The notes under the pieces: generated by a model
Database searches by the model: none
What the model was told of the DNA's origin: nothing
The model's input: the letters and a program-made list of their open reading frames with translations, nothing else
In this document: positions 12,901 to 25,100 of the stretch, piece by piece
Layout of the letters: each line of letters begins with the position of its first letter
Numbering within the stretch: the first letter of the stretch is position 1
Origin: Turnera subulata
Taxonomy: Eukaryota > Streptophyta > Magnoliopsida > Malpighiales > Passifloraceae
Assembly (NCBI GenBank): GCA_028386065.3
Contig: JAKUCV010007228.1
Coordinates: 26,675-90,674 of the forward strand
Length of the DNA stretch: 64,000 bases
Direction: 5' to 3'
Position numbers and translations under genes: made by a program

Positions 12901-13504
12901 ACTGTAGAGAGAAGGAGAAAGAAAGGGGGAGAGGAAAAAAAAAAAGACAGGGAAAGGTTTAACCATAACCAAAAACATCACAAGACAGAATGTAGGAAAA
13001 GGAAGAAAAGGATTGGTGGGAAATTGAAATGCGCACTAACAGGGAAAGCGCACCAGAAAAGAAATACTAGTAGTGTTTTTTGAAAATCCAAAAAAGCAAG
13101 CACACACAGAACACAACAAGTAACCATGCTTCCCTAAGTGGGCCCATCCCCGCCATAGCCAAGAGCTATCTCCCACTTCAACACTCACCTCATCATTTCC
13201 ACCAAGAATTCTCTCCCTCTCCCTCTCCCTCTCTCTCATTCATCAACATTTTGCACCCACAAAGCAGTTTCTCCCCTTTCACACAAAGATAAAAGTGGCT
13301 TCTTTTTTTTGTTTCCCTTAAAAGAAGCGTTTGCTCTGTTATTTTCTTTTCCTTCTCTTTTGCTAACTTGGGGCTTCGTCTATGCACAAAAGGCTATGCC
13401 AATAGCCTTAAAAGATTGTCTTTTGATGATGGGTTCCGGCTGCTGTTAGAAGGAAATTGGTTTTCTTTTATCTGTTGAGCTGTTTCTCCCTTGCTTTCGT
13501 TATT
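9939..13504. other. Intergenic region and 5' leader of the PBL16-like kinase
   Basis: AT-rich, no gene recognised up to about 13000. The last 400 bases hold a CT-rich microsatellite (CTCTCC repeats near 13210-13236), typical of a plant 5' untranslated region, and probably carry the kinase promoter and leader. ORFs in homopolymer runs near 11400-11500 are not credible genes. Confidence 0.5.
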
Positions 13505-16500
13505 ATGGGAAATTGCTGGTGTAGATGGGAGCCTTCTGTTTACAGAGTCTCTGCAAATGCAAAATCAGGTTGACCACTGAGCCACTCTTATTTATGCTAG
13601 TTCAATTTGTTTTATCCAACTCATTCTTTTCTCTTTTGCTTTTTCTATTGCTTTGGCTGGCTTTTTAGGATTGTGTCTTTCCTTTCTTGCTTTCTTCTCA
13701 GCTTGCGTCAATGTTACCCTGGTGTTCATGCTCTGTTTCTTTTGTGCCTTTGCTCTTTGCTGCTTCTGCATGTCATGTCTAGCTTGCAGTTCTACTCTTT
13801 TGAATCAAAATTGGGTCTTGCTCCATGAGTATCACTTGTCCATCACAGGATATTCTTTGATGTACTGGTTTTTCTTTATTTCCTTGGTATTTCCCTGAAC
13901 CAAATCAAAAGATATTCTACTTGGAAAAGATTTTCATTTCGATGGATGATTCTTTTAGATCTTACAAGCCAGATACTATGTCTTTCTGCAAATTGAATAG
14001 AAACATGTACAAAAACAGTTGTGGCCTTTTTCCCATTCTTTCTCTTTTTTGATACCTACTTTTTCACAATCTTAAGTTTATTCCCGTCCCACTTTAAAGG
14101 TGGTGCACCTTTTTTATTATCTTTCTCAATGTGCATTGTGGAAACTTCTGTTCGGGTAGCTTGATGCTTATCTTAAAAGTAGTATCCTTCCTTCAAATTC
14201 TACCAATTGCAACATTGCTCCACAGTTAAAAATTTAAACTTGACTTTTCAGCATTCTTTTTCTTTTTTATCCCACTCTGAAATTTCTTTTTTATCTATTT
14301 TAAAGCAACTTTTTGTATTGTTTTATTTTGTCCCATGAATCTTCATAAAGCTCAAAGTAAAGTTAAAAGATTTCTGTCTCAATGCATGTTGGAAAGATTT
14401 CTGTATTGGGCTGAGCTTCCAATGTGTAATCCTAAATATGATTGATCTAGATTTTTCTTTTTGGCCTTAATAAAATGCTTGTACATTGCAATGCAAAGCT
14501 TTTTCCCATGATGTTGACTGCTTACTACGATTTTGAGGATGAATAAACATGGGAATTGCTCAAGGCATGGAGGTATTTAAGATTATATATGTTTTGTGTT
14601 CACTTATTGTCTTTTATCTCAGAGTATCCAAAAGACCAGAGCCCATCAGGGAAACCGAATGATGACAGGAGGCTGCCATCGAATCCTGAAGAAGTAGAAG
14701 ACCTCCGTCGTGACTCAGCTGCAAATCCATTGATAGCATTCACATTTGAGGAACTAAAAATAATCACAGCAAATTTCAGGCAAGATCGAGTGTTGGGTGG
14801 AGGAGGTTTCGGTAGTGTATATAAAGGATTCATTACTGAGGATCTTAGAGAGGGTCTTCAACCCCTTCCAGTTGCTGTTAAGGTTCATGATGGCGATAAC
14901 AGTTACCAAGGCCATAGAGAGTGGCTGGTAATCTTTTTTCATTCCTCTCTCTTCTCCTTTTCCTCTTAATATAAAGAAATGTGGATTCTTTTGAATATAT
15001 ATATTGCCTGTTTCCCCCTTTTCTTGGAAGCTTTAGATTCTCCCTAAGTTTGATTAACAGTTTCTATGATTTTAGGCAGAAGTCATATTTCTTGGGCAGC
15101 TTTCTCATCCAAATTTAGTGAAATTGGTTGGATACTGCTGTGAAGATGAACACCGGGTTCTAATATACGAGTACATGGCTCGGGGAAGTGTGGAAAATAA
15201 TTTATTTTCAAGTAAGTATTTCTTTCTAGGCCATTGAAATTGCTGTAATATTATTGTTACTCGTCTCTTGATTGCCAAAAGAAACAACGCAGAATGCTCA
15301 TTTAAGCGGCATAGACATGACTCACACAACCAAAGTAATTATCTCCCTTGAAATTGACTCAAAATAAATGATCCGTTTACATGTTGTTTGCCTAAAAGAT
15401 GTTCTACCCATCTTTTCCACCTTGATGAATCTTTTCCCAAAGATCAGTTCCCCACAGCCCAAGCTCTAGGATAATCATGTGATGCATTGTTCTATGAGAC
15501 TGTGTTGGCGTTTAAGGAGTAAGGTACAGGTTCTGAATCTCCTTCTTGTGTCAAGTGACAAACATTTAACACAAAATGAAAGGTGACAAACAGATTAAAG
15601 CTACCAAAATTACTTCTTGGTGCCTGTCTTAGATGCCCCCTTCAATGAAAGTCAAAAGTGAAATTGCAAACTATTATTCTGAGCTATTAGTGTATTTACA
15701 AAGAAAAATTAATCGGAATGGAGCTTGAAGTATTGTCTAAGGCATGTGTTATGTAGAAAACATAAAAGGATGTGAAAGCTTCAGAGCATGCATAAGTCCC
15801 TACATTTTTAACGCTGCTCTGCTAATGATAACAACTATTTCTTTTTTTTTGCTGCTTGATGAAAGTAAATGTAACAAAACTGTTCAAGTGTTAATTGGCA
15901 GATAAGGGAATAATCTGTTCAATCCTTACTGTTTTGGTTTCGAGGATCTAATATGTGTAGCTCTTTGATTGTTTCAGGAGTATTGCTTCCTCTCCCATGG
16001 TCTATCAGAATGAAAATAGCATTCGGTGCTGCCAAAGGGCTGGCTTTCCTCCATGAAGCTGAAAAGCCTGTCATCTATCGTGATTTTAAGACATCTAATA
16101 TTCTGTTAGATCTGGTTAGTCTGTTCAAAAGCCCAATATGTTCACATTTTCACTCGAAGTAGGCAATCCATTGTTTAGGTCTGGTTCCTTTTCCATCATG
16201 TGGTTAGTCTGTTTATGTCGAATGAAGCTTGCATGATTCAGGGCAATTCCTTACCCCACATTGAGCAACATAGATTATAGTGAAACAAGTTTGTCAGTAA
16301 AGGTGTTATTGGGGACTATTATTTGCAACTTCAAAAACTTATTCCTGTGGCCTAGGCACAAAATAAACAAGGAATATCTCTATAGTGGATGAGATTTATC
16401 ACGCTATACACATGGATATTGTAGCATAACAAAGTCTCACGTCAACTTTCCATTTCCTAGTGTCATGTTCTGCACGGAAATGTGGTAACGATCTTTGCCT

Positions 16501-17333
16501 CAGCTGGAGCAACTTTCACGCATGCATGTATAGTATTGCATTGATATTTTGTTCAAGTGATTTGACCAGCCTTAGCTTAAATTAATTCTTGTTTTTGCAT
16601 TAAAAGGAGTACAATGCAAAGCTCTCTGATTTTGGTCTTGCAAAAGATGGACCTATGGGGGACAAAACTCATGTTTCCACTCGCATAATGGGAACATATG
16701 GATATGCAGCACCTGAATATATAATGACTGGTAAATTTCCACATTGGGCTTTGACCATTATGCATCATCATTCTCTTTTGAGCATTCCTCAGTGAACAAT
16801 GCAGCTTTGGTTTTAACAATTGTGTTTGCACTAAATAACTCTCCCGGTAGAATTTCATTGAAGTACACCACTGCCACAATGAACATTGAAATGATTCCCT
16901 GAAGCAACTGAAAACAAATGTCCTGTCTACATTTCGTGCAGGCCATCTCACCCCTAGAAGTGATGTGTACAGCTTTGGTGTTGTTCTTCTTGAACTTCTT
17001 ACTGGAAGAAAGTCTTTAGACAAATCACGACCAGCGCGGGAGCAGAACCTTGCAGATTGGGCTCTGCCTTTGCTCAAGGAGAAAAAGAAGTTGCTCAACA
17101 TTGTGGATCCAAGATTAGAAGGGGACTATCCTATAAAAGGAGTCCACAAGGCCGCTATGCTAGCTTATCACTGCTTGAACAGGAATCCAAAGGCGAGGCC
17201 CTTAATGCGAGACATAGTTGATTCTTTGGAGCCTCTGCAGGAGCCTGAGGAGTTGTCAAATGGGAAACCTTTGATTACTGTGATTAATGGTGTAGCAGAT
17301 AGCGAGTTAAAAAGAAAAGAAGATTCACTGTAA
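13505..17333 (+). CDS. PBL16: Receptor-like cytoplasmic kinase VII, PBL16-like
   Basis: A protein Ser/Thr kinase of the RLCK VII (PBS1-like) family. Six exons join in frame: 13505-13568, 14623-14927, 15076-15211, 15978-16114, 16607-16730 and 16942-17333 (385 residues). The start MGNCWC has Gly2 for N-myristoylation and Cys4/Cys6 for palmitoylation, so plasma-membrane anchoring is expected. Kinase motifs in order: glycine loop [11 protein letters not shown] (about residue 80), AVKV lysine (about 107), catalytic loop YRDFKTSN (about 202, RD-type), DFG (about 222), APEY (about 248), then [16 protein letters not shown]. The exon layout and sequence closely follow Arabidopsis PBL16 as I recall it. 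RLCK VII kinases act downstream of cell-surface receptors in immune and growth signalling; the exact role of PBL16 is less clear. No broken residue was seen, so the gene looks functional. Confidence 0.93.
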
Positions 17334-17883
17334 CTGATACTGGTGCTCTTTTGTTCTTTTGTTTTCGTTAACTTATGCTTCACCTGCAGACTCCTGTTTG
17401 AAGGAGGTTTTTTTTTGCATTTATGAATAGCTTTTCTTTTCTGTATGTAAAACCAAAATTCCTTACACTTTTGTGTTTTTTATCCCTTGCTTTTTTCTGT
17501 TCTTTCCTTGATTGTTTTGCACTTAGACATGATTATGATATATAAATAGGATTTGGAATGTTTGTGGTAGTGAGAGACTGCCGAAGTCATATATACTTTT
17601 CTCATGAAAAGGGAAGTGTTTAATTAACTTTTAAAATGCAAATAACACACTACTCTTTTCTTTGTTAATTAATTCGGACTATATAGATCTTGATCTTAAA
17701 TTTAGAAAGTTTTTCCCAGAATACTTAGCGGATGCTTCCAAATGTGTACAAACAGATTTATACAATACAGCCCTAATAGACGGGATGGTACAGGAAGTGT
17801 CAGATATTGGAAAATTTGATACACCAAAAGTTACACAGTTGCTGTAATTCAGGTGATAAACTTCGAGGTTTGAGCTTGGCTAG
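17334..17883. other. PBL16 3' region and intergenic
   Basis: T-rich 3' untranslated and downstream sequence. A small open frame at 17662-17847 has no recognised similarity and is not called as a gene. Confidence 0.45.
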
Positions 17884-20800
17884 GCTGCAGCTTTAAGTCT
17901 GAGCAGATATCCGCCAAAATGCCTTCTTGATGACAATGCGTAAAAAACCTTGAGTTTCTCTCTCTAAGTAGTAGATACATGCGCACCAAGCAACTAGCAG
18001 AATCATTGATTTAATGGTTTTCTCCTGCAAAGAACTTTGAACCCAGAAAAAATTCAGATGGCAAGGAACAGACAGGCCGATTAACATTGCAAAGAGTAAG
18101 AAGAACAAGGATTTTGGACCATACTGCAGATGTATAAGAGCATTCAAAGAACAAATGGTCTCTAGACTCCACATCATTCAATAAAATAGGCAAGATGCAT
18201 CAGTAATCACACCCCAACCCCAACTCTGTAACCTTACTCTGGTTATTAGGCGATCAAGTATGGTTAGCTAGGAGATAAAACTATGTCTGTGAATATAACC
18301 CACTGACCATAGGAGTTTGAACCAAGTTACTCTTGGTCTTTTAGTGCGAATAAGGTCCCAAGAACTTTTTACAATATAGTCCTGAAGGACTTAAAGTCCA
18401 AGAGACTTGATCATCGACATGAGATGGAATAATAGAGGCAGCAACAGAATGCTGTAATTGTATGATAATAGGAAGGTGGGAGGCAAATTATCTCCAAGAA
18501 TTATTAGAGATTAACGTGCACACCTTTTCTTGGAGTGGAATCTTAATATTTGGGATTAGTCTAGGAACTATTGAGGAAAGAATCCCTGAGGATGCCAATT
18601 ATCCCACCGAACAAAGGAATGCTGCCCATTTCCAATGGAATGAGAGATTGCAGAAGAGAACAAAGAACGCAATTTGAGAATTTTGCGCTTGCTCTCGAAC
18701 AATTGGTAGGAATTGGGATGCTCCAGATACTGCATCCCTTTAGAAAGTAAGTTGAGATCCAGCTACCCAAAGAGATCCAGCACATAATAATAGCTCCTAT
18801 AGATGCCTCGCTACACAAGCTTGGTTCCATTATTTTAGCTTCTTCAAACCAAGTTCTCCTTCCTGTTTTGGAAGTGTAATATCACGCCAAAAGACTTTGG
18901 CTCTGCGTGCATTTGTGGAATTTCCAGACCAAAGGAAGGAAGCACAAAGTCTTTCTACCTCTTTGAAAACCTTAGATGGTAGAACAAAAACACTAGTCCA
19001 TAACTCTGAATGCTAAACAGAACAGATATAATAAGTTGAAGCTTTCCAGCAAAGGAGAGATATCTAGAACTCCAAGAGTTAATTCGTGCCATGATTTTAT
19101 CAATTAATGGCTGGCAGTAAGCATTGAGCCGAGCTGAGAGTAAAAGCACTCCAAGGTATCTTACAGGAAGAGTACCTAACTTGAATTCATATAAATGGGT
19201 GAATTCTGCAGCGGAAGAATCAGGTATTCCAACCAGAGTACTTCACTTTTTGTAAGGTTGGAGCGAAGTCCTGATAAGAGATAAAACTCCTGAAAAATAT
19301 GAGTGATTGCAGCTGCTGCCTTCAAACTTCCATCAGAGAAAACCATTAAATTATCGGCAAAACAGAGATGGGTAAGTTGTATTTTAGAACACTTTGGATG
19401 ATAAGGAAGTGTATTATTAGCCGCAACCTTAGTAATAAGAGAAGAGAGGATCTCCATTGAGATAATAAATAGGTAGGGTGAGAGGAGATCACCCTGCCTC
19501 ATACCCTTACCTCCTTGAAAATAGCCATAGAGAGCCCTGTTGACTGAGATAGAATACATTACAGTAGTGAAGCATACTTTCAGCCATGTGATGAATTTAG
19601 TAGGAAATTTCATGGCAGTAAGTACATTTAGAAGGAAATCCCAGTCAACTCAGTCAAAAGCCTTCATTAGGTCTATCTTCATCATACATCTACTAGATAG
19701 ACCTATCTTACGGTAGTTATTTACTAATTCATGAGCAAGTAAGACATTATCAACAATGTGTCTACCTGGGATGAAAGCTATTTGGTTATTATGATTATAG
19801 AAGGAAGGCATTTCTGAAAACGATTCGCAAGAATTTTTGATATACATTTGTATAAGGTAGTGCAACATGTAATAAGTCTGAAGTCAGTTAATTTTTTAGC
19901 ATTAGGAACTTTCGAAATAAGGCAAAGTATAGTGGAATTCACACCTTTGAGTAGTTTTCCTGATGTGAAAAATTCCTGAATGGCCCTAGTAACATCTTCA
20001 CCAACAACTGGCCAAGCTGAAGGAGAGAATTCAGCCGTATACCCATTGGATCCAGGTGCCTTGTTGGTTCCTAATGAGAACATGGCAGTCTCAATCTCAA
20101 TAGCAGTGACATCAATACTAAGCATTTGAGAATCTGCTTCAGAAACAGTATGTTGTAATAAAGACTCAAAGAAAGATACGGAGCCAGCTGAAACTTTTGG
20201 GTTTTTCTTACCCAAGAATTCAGAATAGAATTGTACAATAGCCTCTTCTACTTGTCTTGGATTATTTAGTAGCACACCTTGGGAATTAACAATACTACGT
20301 ATTGTATTCCTTGCTTTTCTGACTTTAACCATGGGAAAATTTAGTATTTGCATCACCACAAGACAACCAAGAAATTCGATATTTTTGCCTTAACAAAGCC
20401 TCTTCAGCATTTTTTAGCTCAGATAGTGAGGGTAGCAAAGTTTTCTCCATAAGTAGGAGTTCAGGTTGTTTACTGCATGCAATTGGACTGAAGTTAATTC
20501 TTGTTCAATGAGAACTATCTTCCTAGATACATCACCAAATGAGGCAGCATGGAGTTGTTTAAGGTTAGATTTAAGGTACTTAAACTTCTGCCAAAACTGA
20601 AACATAGCATAGCCTTCAAGTTTTTTAAACCAAGTGTGAGATACAGTAGAGAGGAAATCTGGATGTGACAACCAGTAATTGAAAAATTTAAACGGCTTAG
20701 GACCTGATTGGAATGGTACCATGCTAGAGAATAATATGGGACAATGATCCGAAGCACCTGGAGTAAGAAACTCAACAGAATTCTGAAGGAATACATTGAA

Positions 20801-20899
20801 CCAGCCAGAACCAGCCAGCATTGACTAAGAATTGGTCCAAACTTGCGGAAAATAAGATTTGTATATTGACAAAGAAATCCACAAGCCAACTTCTATAGT
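17884..20899 (-). pseudogene. Decayed LINE (non-LTR retrotransposon) ORF2
   Basis: Reading leftwards on the minus strand: the C-terminal part of an APE-type endonuclease (LDQFLVNAGWF, then GASDHCPILFS, about 20600-20860); the reverse transcriptase with FRLITCCTTLYKCISKILANR (near 19900), IAFIPGRHIVDNVLLAHEL (near 19770), KIDLMKAFD, GMRQGDLLSPYLFIISMEIL (near 19480) and the catalytic box FADNLMVF (19340-19360); then connecting sequence and a zf-RVT-like end (DVESRDHLFFECSYTSAVW, near 18130). Frameshifts and stops break it repeatedly. The second catalytic Asp of the RT box is Asn (codon at 19350-19352). No poly(A) tail was identified on the left, and on the right the LINE is cut by the caulimovirid junction at 20900. 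It is an inactive relic. Confidence 0.85.
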
Positions 20900-20963
20900 G
20901 GGAGTAAGAAATACTATTGTTCCTTAAGAAGAGTAAGAGAAGAACCCTTAACAACTATGAGTG
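20900..20963 (+). repeat. Left copy of the 64-base terminal redundancy
   Basis: From GGGAGTAAGAAATAC to CTATGAGTG. Identical to 27369-27432; sequences diverge right after it on both sides. Confidence 0.9.
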
Positions 20964-21365
20964 ACACCCAGGAGACCCTTAATTCCATACCACAAACACT
21001 TACCTCCTTCTCACCTATTTCTCTTCCTGAATCAGTCAGACGAACCAATTCTCACAAAATAGATCACTTAGTGGAAATTACCCATGTTCCAGAAGAAGTC
21101 AAGATTGAGGATTCAACTCTTCCTTTGGTTAATCCTTATACAGTCTTTAAAAAAGGCTCCATTTCTCGAGCTATCAAAACTTTGATCTCTTCTCGACGTC
21201 CTGTTGTCAAAGAATACATCCAGTCCTCCAAGATGAATCACTGTGTCTTGAAGGCAACCCCTGCTGAGCAATATGTGACTTTAGAAATCCCTTCCTCCTT
21301 TATCTCTCAATGGATAAAACAGGGATATTCTCATCTCCACCTTGGAGCGATCAGACTTGTTCTCT
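20957..21365 (+). CDS. Caulimovirid movement-protein N-terminus, cut by assembly gap
   Basis: An open frame from ATG 20957 runs into the N block at 21366 (about 136 residues visible). It contains a stretch of the 30K-type movement-protein family of plant pararetroviruses (VTLEIPSSFISQWIKQGYSH, followed by HLHLGAIRLVL). Such proteins widen plasmodesmata for cell-to-cell spread. The visible part is uninterrupted. Because the size of the gap may be estimated, it cannot be said whether it continues in frame with the polyprotein on the other side. Confidence 0.75.
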
Positions 21366-22176
21366 NNNNNNNNNNNNNNNNNNNNNNNNNNNNNNNNNNN
21401 NNNNNNNNNNNNNNNNNNNNNNNNNNNNNNNNNNNNNNNNNNNNNNNNNNNNNNNNNNNNNNNNNNNNNNNNNNNNNNNNNNNNNNNNNNNNNNNNNNNN
21501 NNNNNNNNNNNNNNNNNNNNNNNNNNNNNNNNNNNNNNNNNNNNNNNNNNNNNNNNNNNNNNNNNNNNNNNNNNNNNNNNNNNNNNNNNNNNNNNNNNNN
21601 NNNNNNNNNNNNNNNNNNNNNNNNNNNNNNNNNNNNNNNNNNNNNNNNNNNNNNNNNNNNNNNNNNNNNNNNNNNNNNNNNNNNNNNNNNNNNNNNNNNN
21701 NNNNNNNNNNNNNNNNNNNNNNNNNNNNNNNNNNNNNNNNNNNNNNNNNNNNNNNNNNNNNNNNNNNNNNNNNNNNNNNNNNNNNNNNNNNNNNNNNNNN
21801 NNNNNNNNNNNNNNNNNNNNNNNNNNNNNNNNNNNNNNNNNNNNNNNNNNNNNNNNNNNNNNNNNNNNNNNNNNNNNNNNNNNNNNNNNNNNNNNNNNNN
21901 NNNNNNNNNNNNNNNNNNNNNNNNNNNNNNNNNNNNNNNNNNNNNNNNNNNNNNNNNNNNNNNNNNNNNNNNNNNNNNNNNNNNNNNNNNNNNNNNNNNN
22001 NNNNNNNNNNNNNNNNNNNNNNNNNNNNNNNNNNNNNNNNNNNNNNNNNNNNNNNNNNNNNNNNNNNNNNNNNNNNNNNNNNNNNNNNNNNNNNNNNNNN
22101 NNNNNNNNNNNNNNNNNNNNNNNNNNNNNNNNNNNNNNNNNNNNNNNNNNNNNNNNNNNNNNNNNNNNNNNNNNNN
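21366..22176. other. Assembly gap (811 N)
   Basis: Undetermined bases. The gap falls inside the movement/coat protein region, so open frames drawn across it are artefacts. Confidence 1.
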
Positions 22177-25100
22177 GTAAGGATCTGGATGATTTTGTTA
22201 AGATTCGCCAACGAGAAGTTGAGCGAGCTCAACAGCGAGAGATTGAACGACAAAAAAGAAAGCAGTCGTCACAGCCATCACCTATTCAATCCGCACCTTC
22301 ACCCTTGTTTACACCTCCACAATATCAATCTCAACCGACACCTTCCCAATTCCCTTTCTTTGATCCATTACAACCTCAACAACCACATGTACCCCCTTTT
22401 CCTCCTCTAGTTTTTGGAACAGTTCCTCCATCTCACACTGCAACTTTCGGAGTCAAAACCTCATCAAGGCTTCATTCCTCCTCTGAAAGTTCTGAGGAAC
22501 ACAGTTCAGAAACCATTTCTTCCAAACAAGCAGGAAAACGGCATATGTCCCAGTATGCTATTTCTTCTACAATATCATCCATACCAGAACCCAAGTCAGA
22601 ACAAGAAACTCAATCCTCTGAAGATTCCGAAGAAATCTCTGAAGTTTGGTCCTCTGAAGATGAACAGGCTGATATTACTCAACTCTGTATGGCTACGGCA
22701 ACATCATCCACTCAACCTCATGTTGAGGAAGTTCCCGATGATCCCCCGGGATATGGCCAAGCTCAAGATACAGCGCAGTCTACTCAAGGCCATACTCAGA
22801 CCTCTACGGATACTCCAATGGTTGATTCATTTGATCCACCTCCTAAGCCAGCGGCGGGACCCTGGTTTACTATTGATGACATTCCACCATCAAAATGGCA
22901 ATCCCGATTTACTGAATTTCGGGCATGGATTGAAAACCAACGGACGGTCACAGGACAGTCTCTCTATCTTATCCTGAAGGAATTCACCTCCAGATTCATT
23001 GGAACACTATGGGAATGGTTCAATAAAATGCAAGAATCATCACAGGCAAACTTCCACACTGCCAAGAATACAGATGAAGTCATTTCATACTTCTACTACT
23101 CATTCCTTGGAGATACAACAAAACTCAAGAATCGCCAAGAATCCGAATTCTACCAGATGAAGTGTTGTTCCATGAAGAGGAAGGATCTTGATTTCCATTA
23201 CCAAAGGATGCTGAAGTACTATTGGAGATTGGTAACGGATGACAAGTCCGTAAATACGTTGAACCAGACGTATCTTACTTCATTGCCAGATGAGCTCCAA
23301 CCTTCGGTTCGCAGAGCAATCACCACACAAAGAATTGACGTTGCCCAAACAACAATTGGAGTGCTTCATCAGCTGGTACTTGAGTCCGTTGAAACACTAT
23401 GTGAAAATCAGGAATACTTTTCTAAGTTCCTGACCATGAAGGTACCGTGCAAAAATCCCAGTCTGAAGATAAAATGCAAAGATACACAATGCTCCTGCAA
23501 GAAGCAATCTTATCGATTTCCCAAACGGCAGTCCAAAGGAAAGTTCAGAAAATGGAAACCTTTTCAGAAAACTAAAGGTCGCCATAGGTTTTTCAAGAAG
23601 AAGTCTCGGAAAGGGAAAAATACTGATCGTTGTTACATCTGTGGAAAGAAAGGACATTTTGCAAAGAATTGTCCAGTCAAGCCAGCCAAGTCAGCAAAAA
23701 TGATTCAGCAGATTGATCTCAACGACTCTGATGGAGATATTGAATCTCTTTATTCTGAGCAAGAAGAAATGAATCATGAAACCATCTTCGCACTCGCTGT
23801 CACGGATGATGAAGTTTCAGGCTCAGATTCCTCTTCCTCTGAAGAAGATATTCCAATCTTTATGGCCCAACCTTCTCAGCCCGCTCTGACCAGCCCACAT
23901 GTCAATTTGTCCATTTTACCAGATAAGTATGAGAAGCCCATCTCAGCTATTGGTTTTATGGATACAGGAGCCCAAAAGAGTATCATGAATCCAGAAATTC
24001 TACCAGCTCATTATTGGGTTAAGCATGAGCAACATTTTCGGGCTGCAAATGGAAAGGTCTTTACAACCCATCTGATCACAAAGCGAAACATAGGTATCCA
24101 GTTCTTCCCTGGATGTGTTGTCTGGGTAAAAGTCCTTGGATCTCATCTTCCAGATCGTGATATAGTGGTTGGTTTTGATATCTATCAAAAGGCCAAGTCT
24201 CTTCAAATTTTGCCAAATGGTCTCAAGTACAAAAGGTTTTTTAAGCCTTACACAGACATTATCAAGATCTATTCATTGGCCCAAGTTCCAGTATCTTTTG
24301 AAGCGGTCCGTGATTCACTTCTCAAGTCTTGTGCAGACTCTCATGCAGATTTCCATCATCCTTTTCCTCTGTGGAAAAACAAGGAGTTTTTCATCTCCTT
24401 GCCATTCAAGAAGAATGAAGACGTTAATCCAACAAAGGCCAGTCATCCTGGTATGACTCCTTCTGATTTGGCACTTGCAAGGGAAGAATGCAATCAACTA
24501 CTCTCTTTAAAGCTGATTGAGCCCACAAAATCTGAATGGGCATGCCAAGCATTCTACGTGGAAAAGCGTACTGAAAAGTTACGTGGGAAGAAAAGGCTTG
24601 TTATTGATTATAAGCCGCTTAATCATTTCTTACGAGATGATAAGTTTCCCATTCCGAAGATTGAAAATTTGTTTGTCCATCTCAAAGAAGCCTTCATCTT
24701 CTCCAAGTTTGATCTCAAAGCAGGTTTTTGGCAGCTTGGTATCCATACAGAAGATCGTCCCAAAACAGCTTTCTGTATTCCAGATGCTCAGTATCAATGG
24801 ACAGTCATGCCATTCGGTTTGAAAGTGGCCCCATCTCTTTTTCAAAAAGCAATGACAAGAATATTTGCACCGATACTCCACAGCACTTTGGTGTATATTG
24901 ATGACATCCTTCTCTTTTCAAAAGATGAAGAGTCCCACCGAGCATTATTGGAAGACTTTCAGGCTATTGTCCAAAAATATGGCATCATGCTGTCAGAAAA
25001 GAAGAGCTTTATTGGCCAACCTCAAGTAGATTTTCTTGGCATGAGAATCTCATCCGGCCACTACAGTCCAGGACCACATATTGCACAAGAATTGCTCACT

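Noticed and set aside
13036..13292. Low-complexity frames over the CTCTCC tract
   Set aside because: Microsatellite in the probable 5' leader of the kinase gene.
17662..17847. 61-residue frame downstream of the kinase
   Set aside because: Short, no recognised similarity, no supporting context.
21342..22253. Open frames drawn across the N block on both strands
   Set aside because: Runs of N have no stops; the frames are artefacts.
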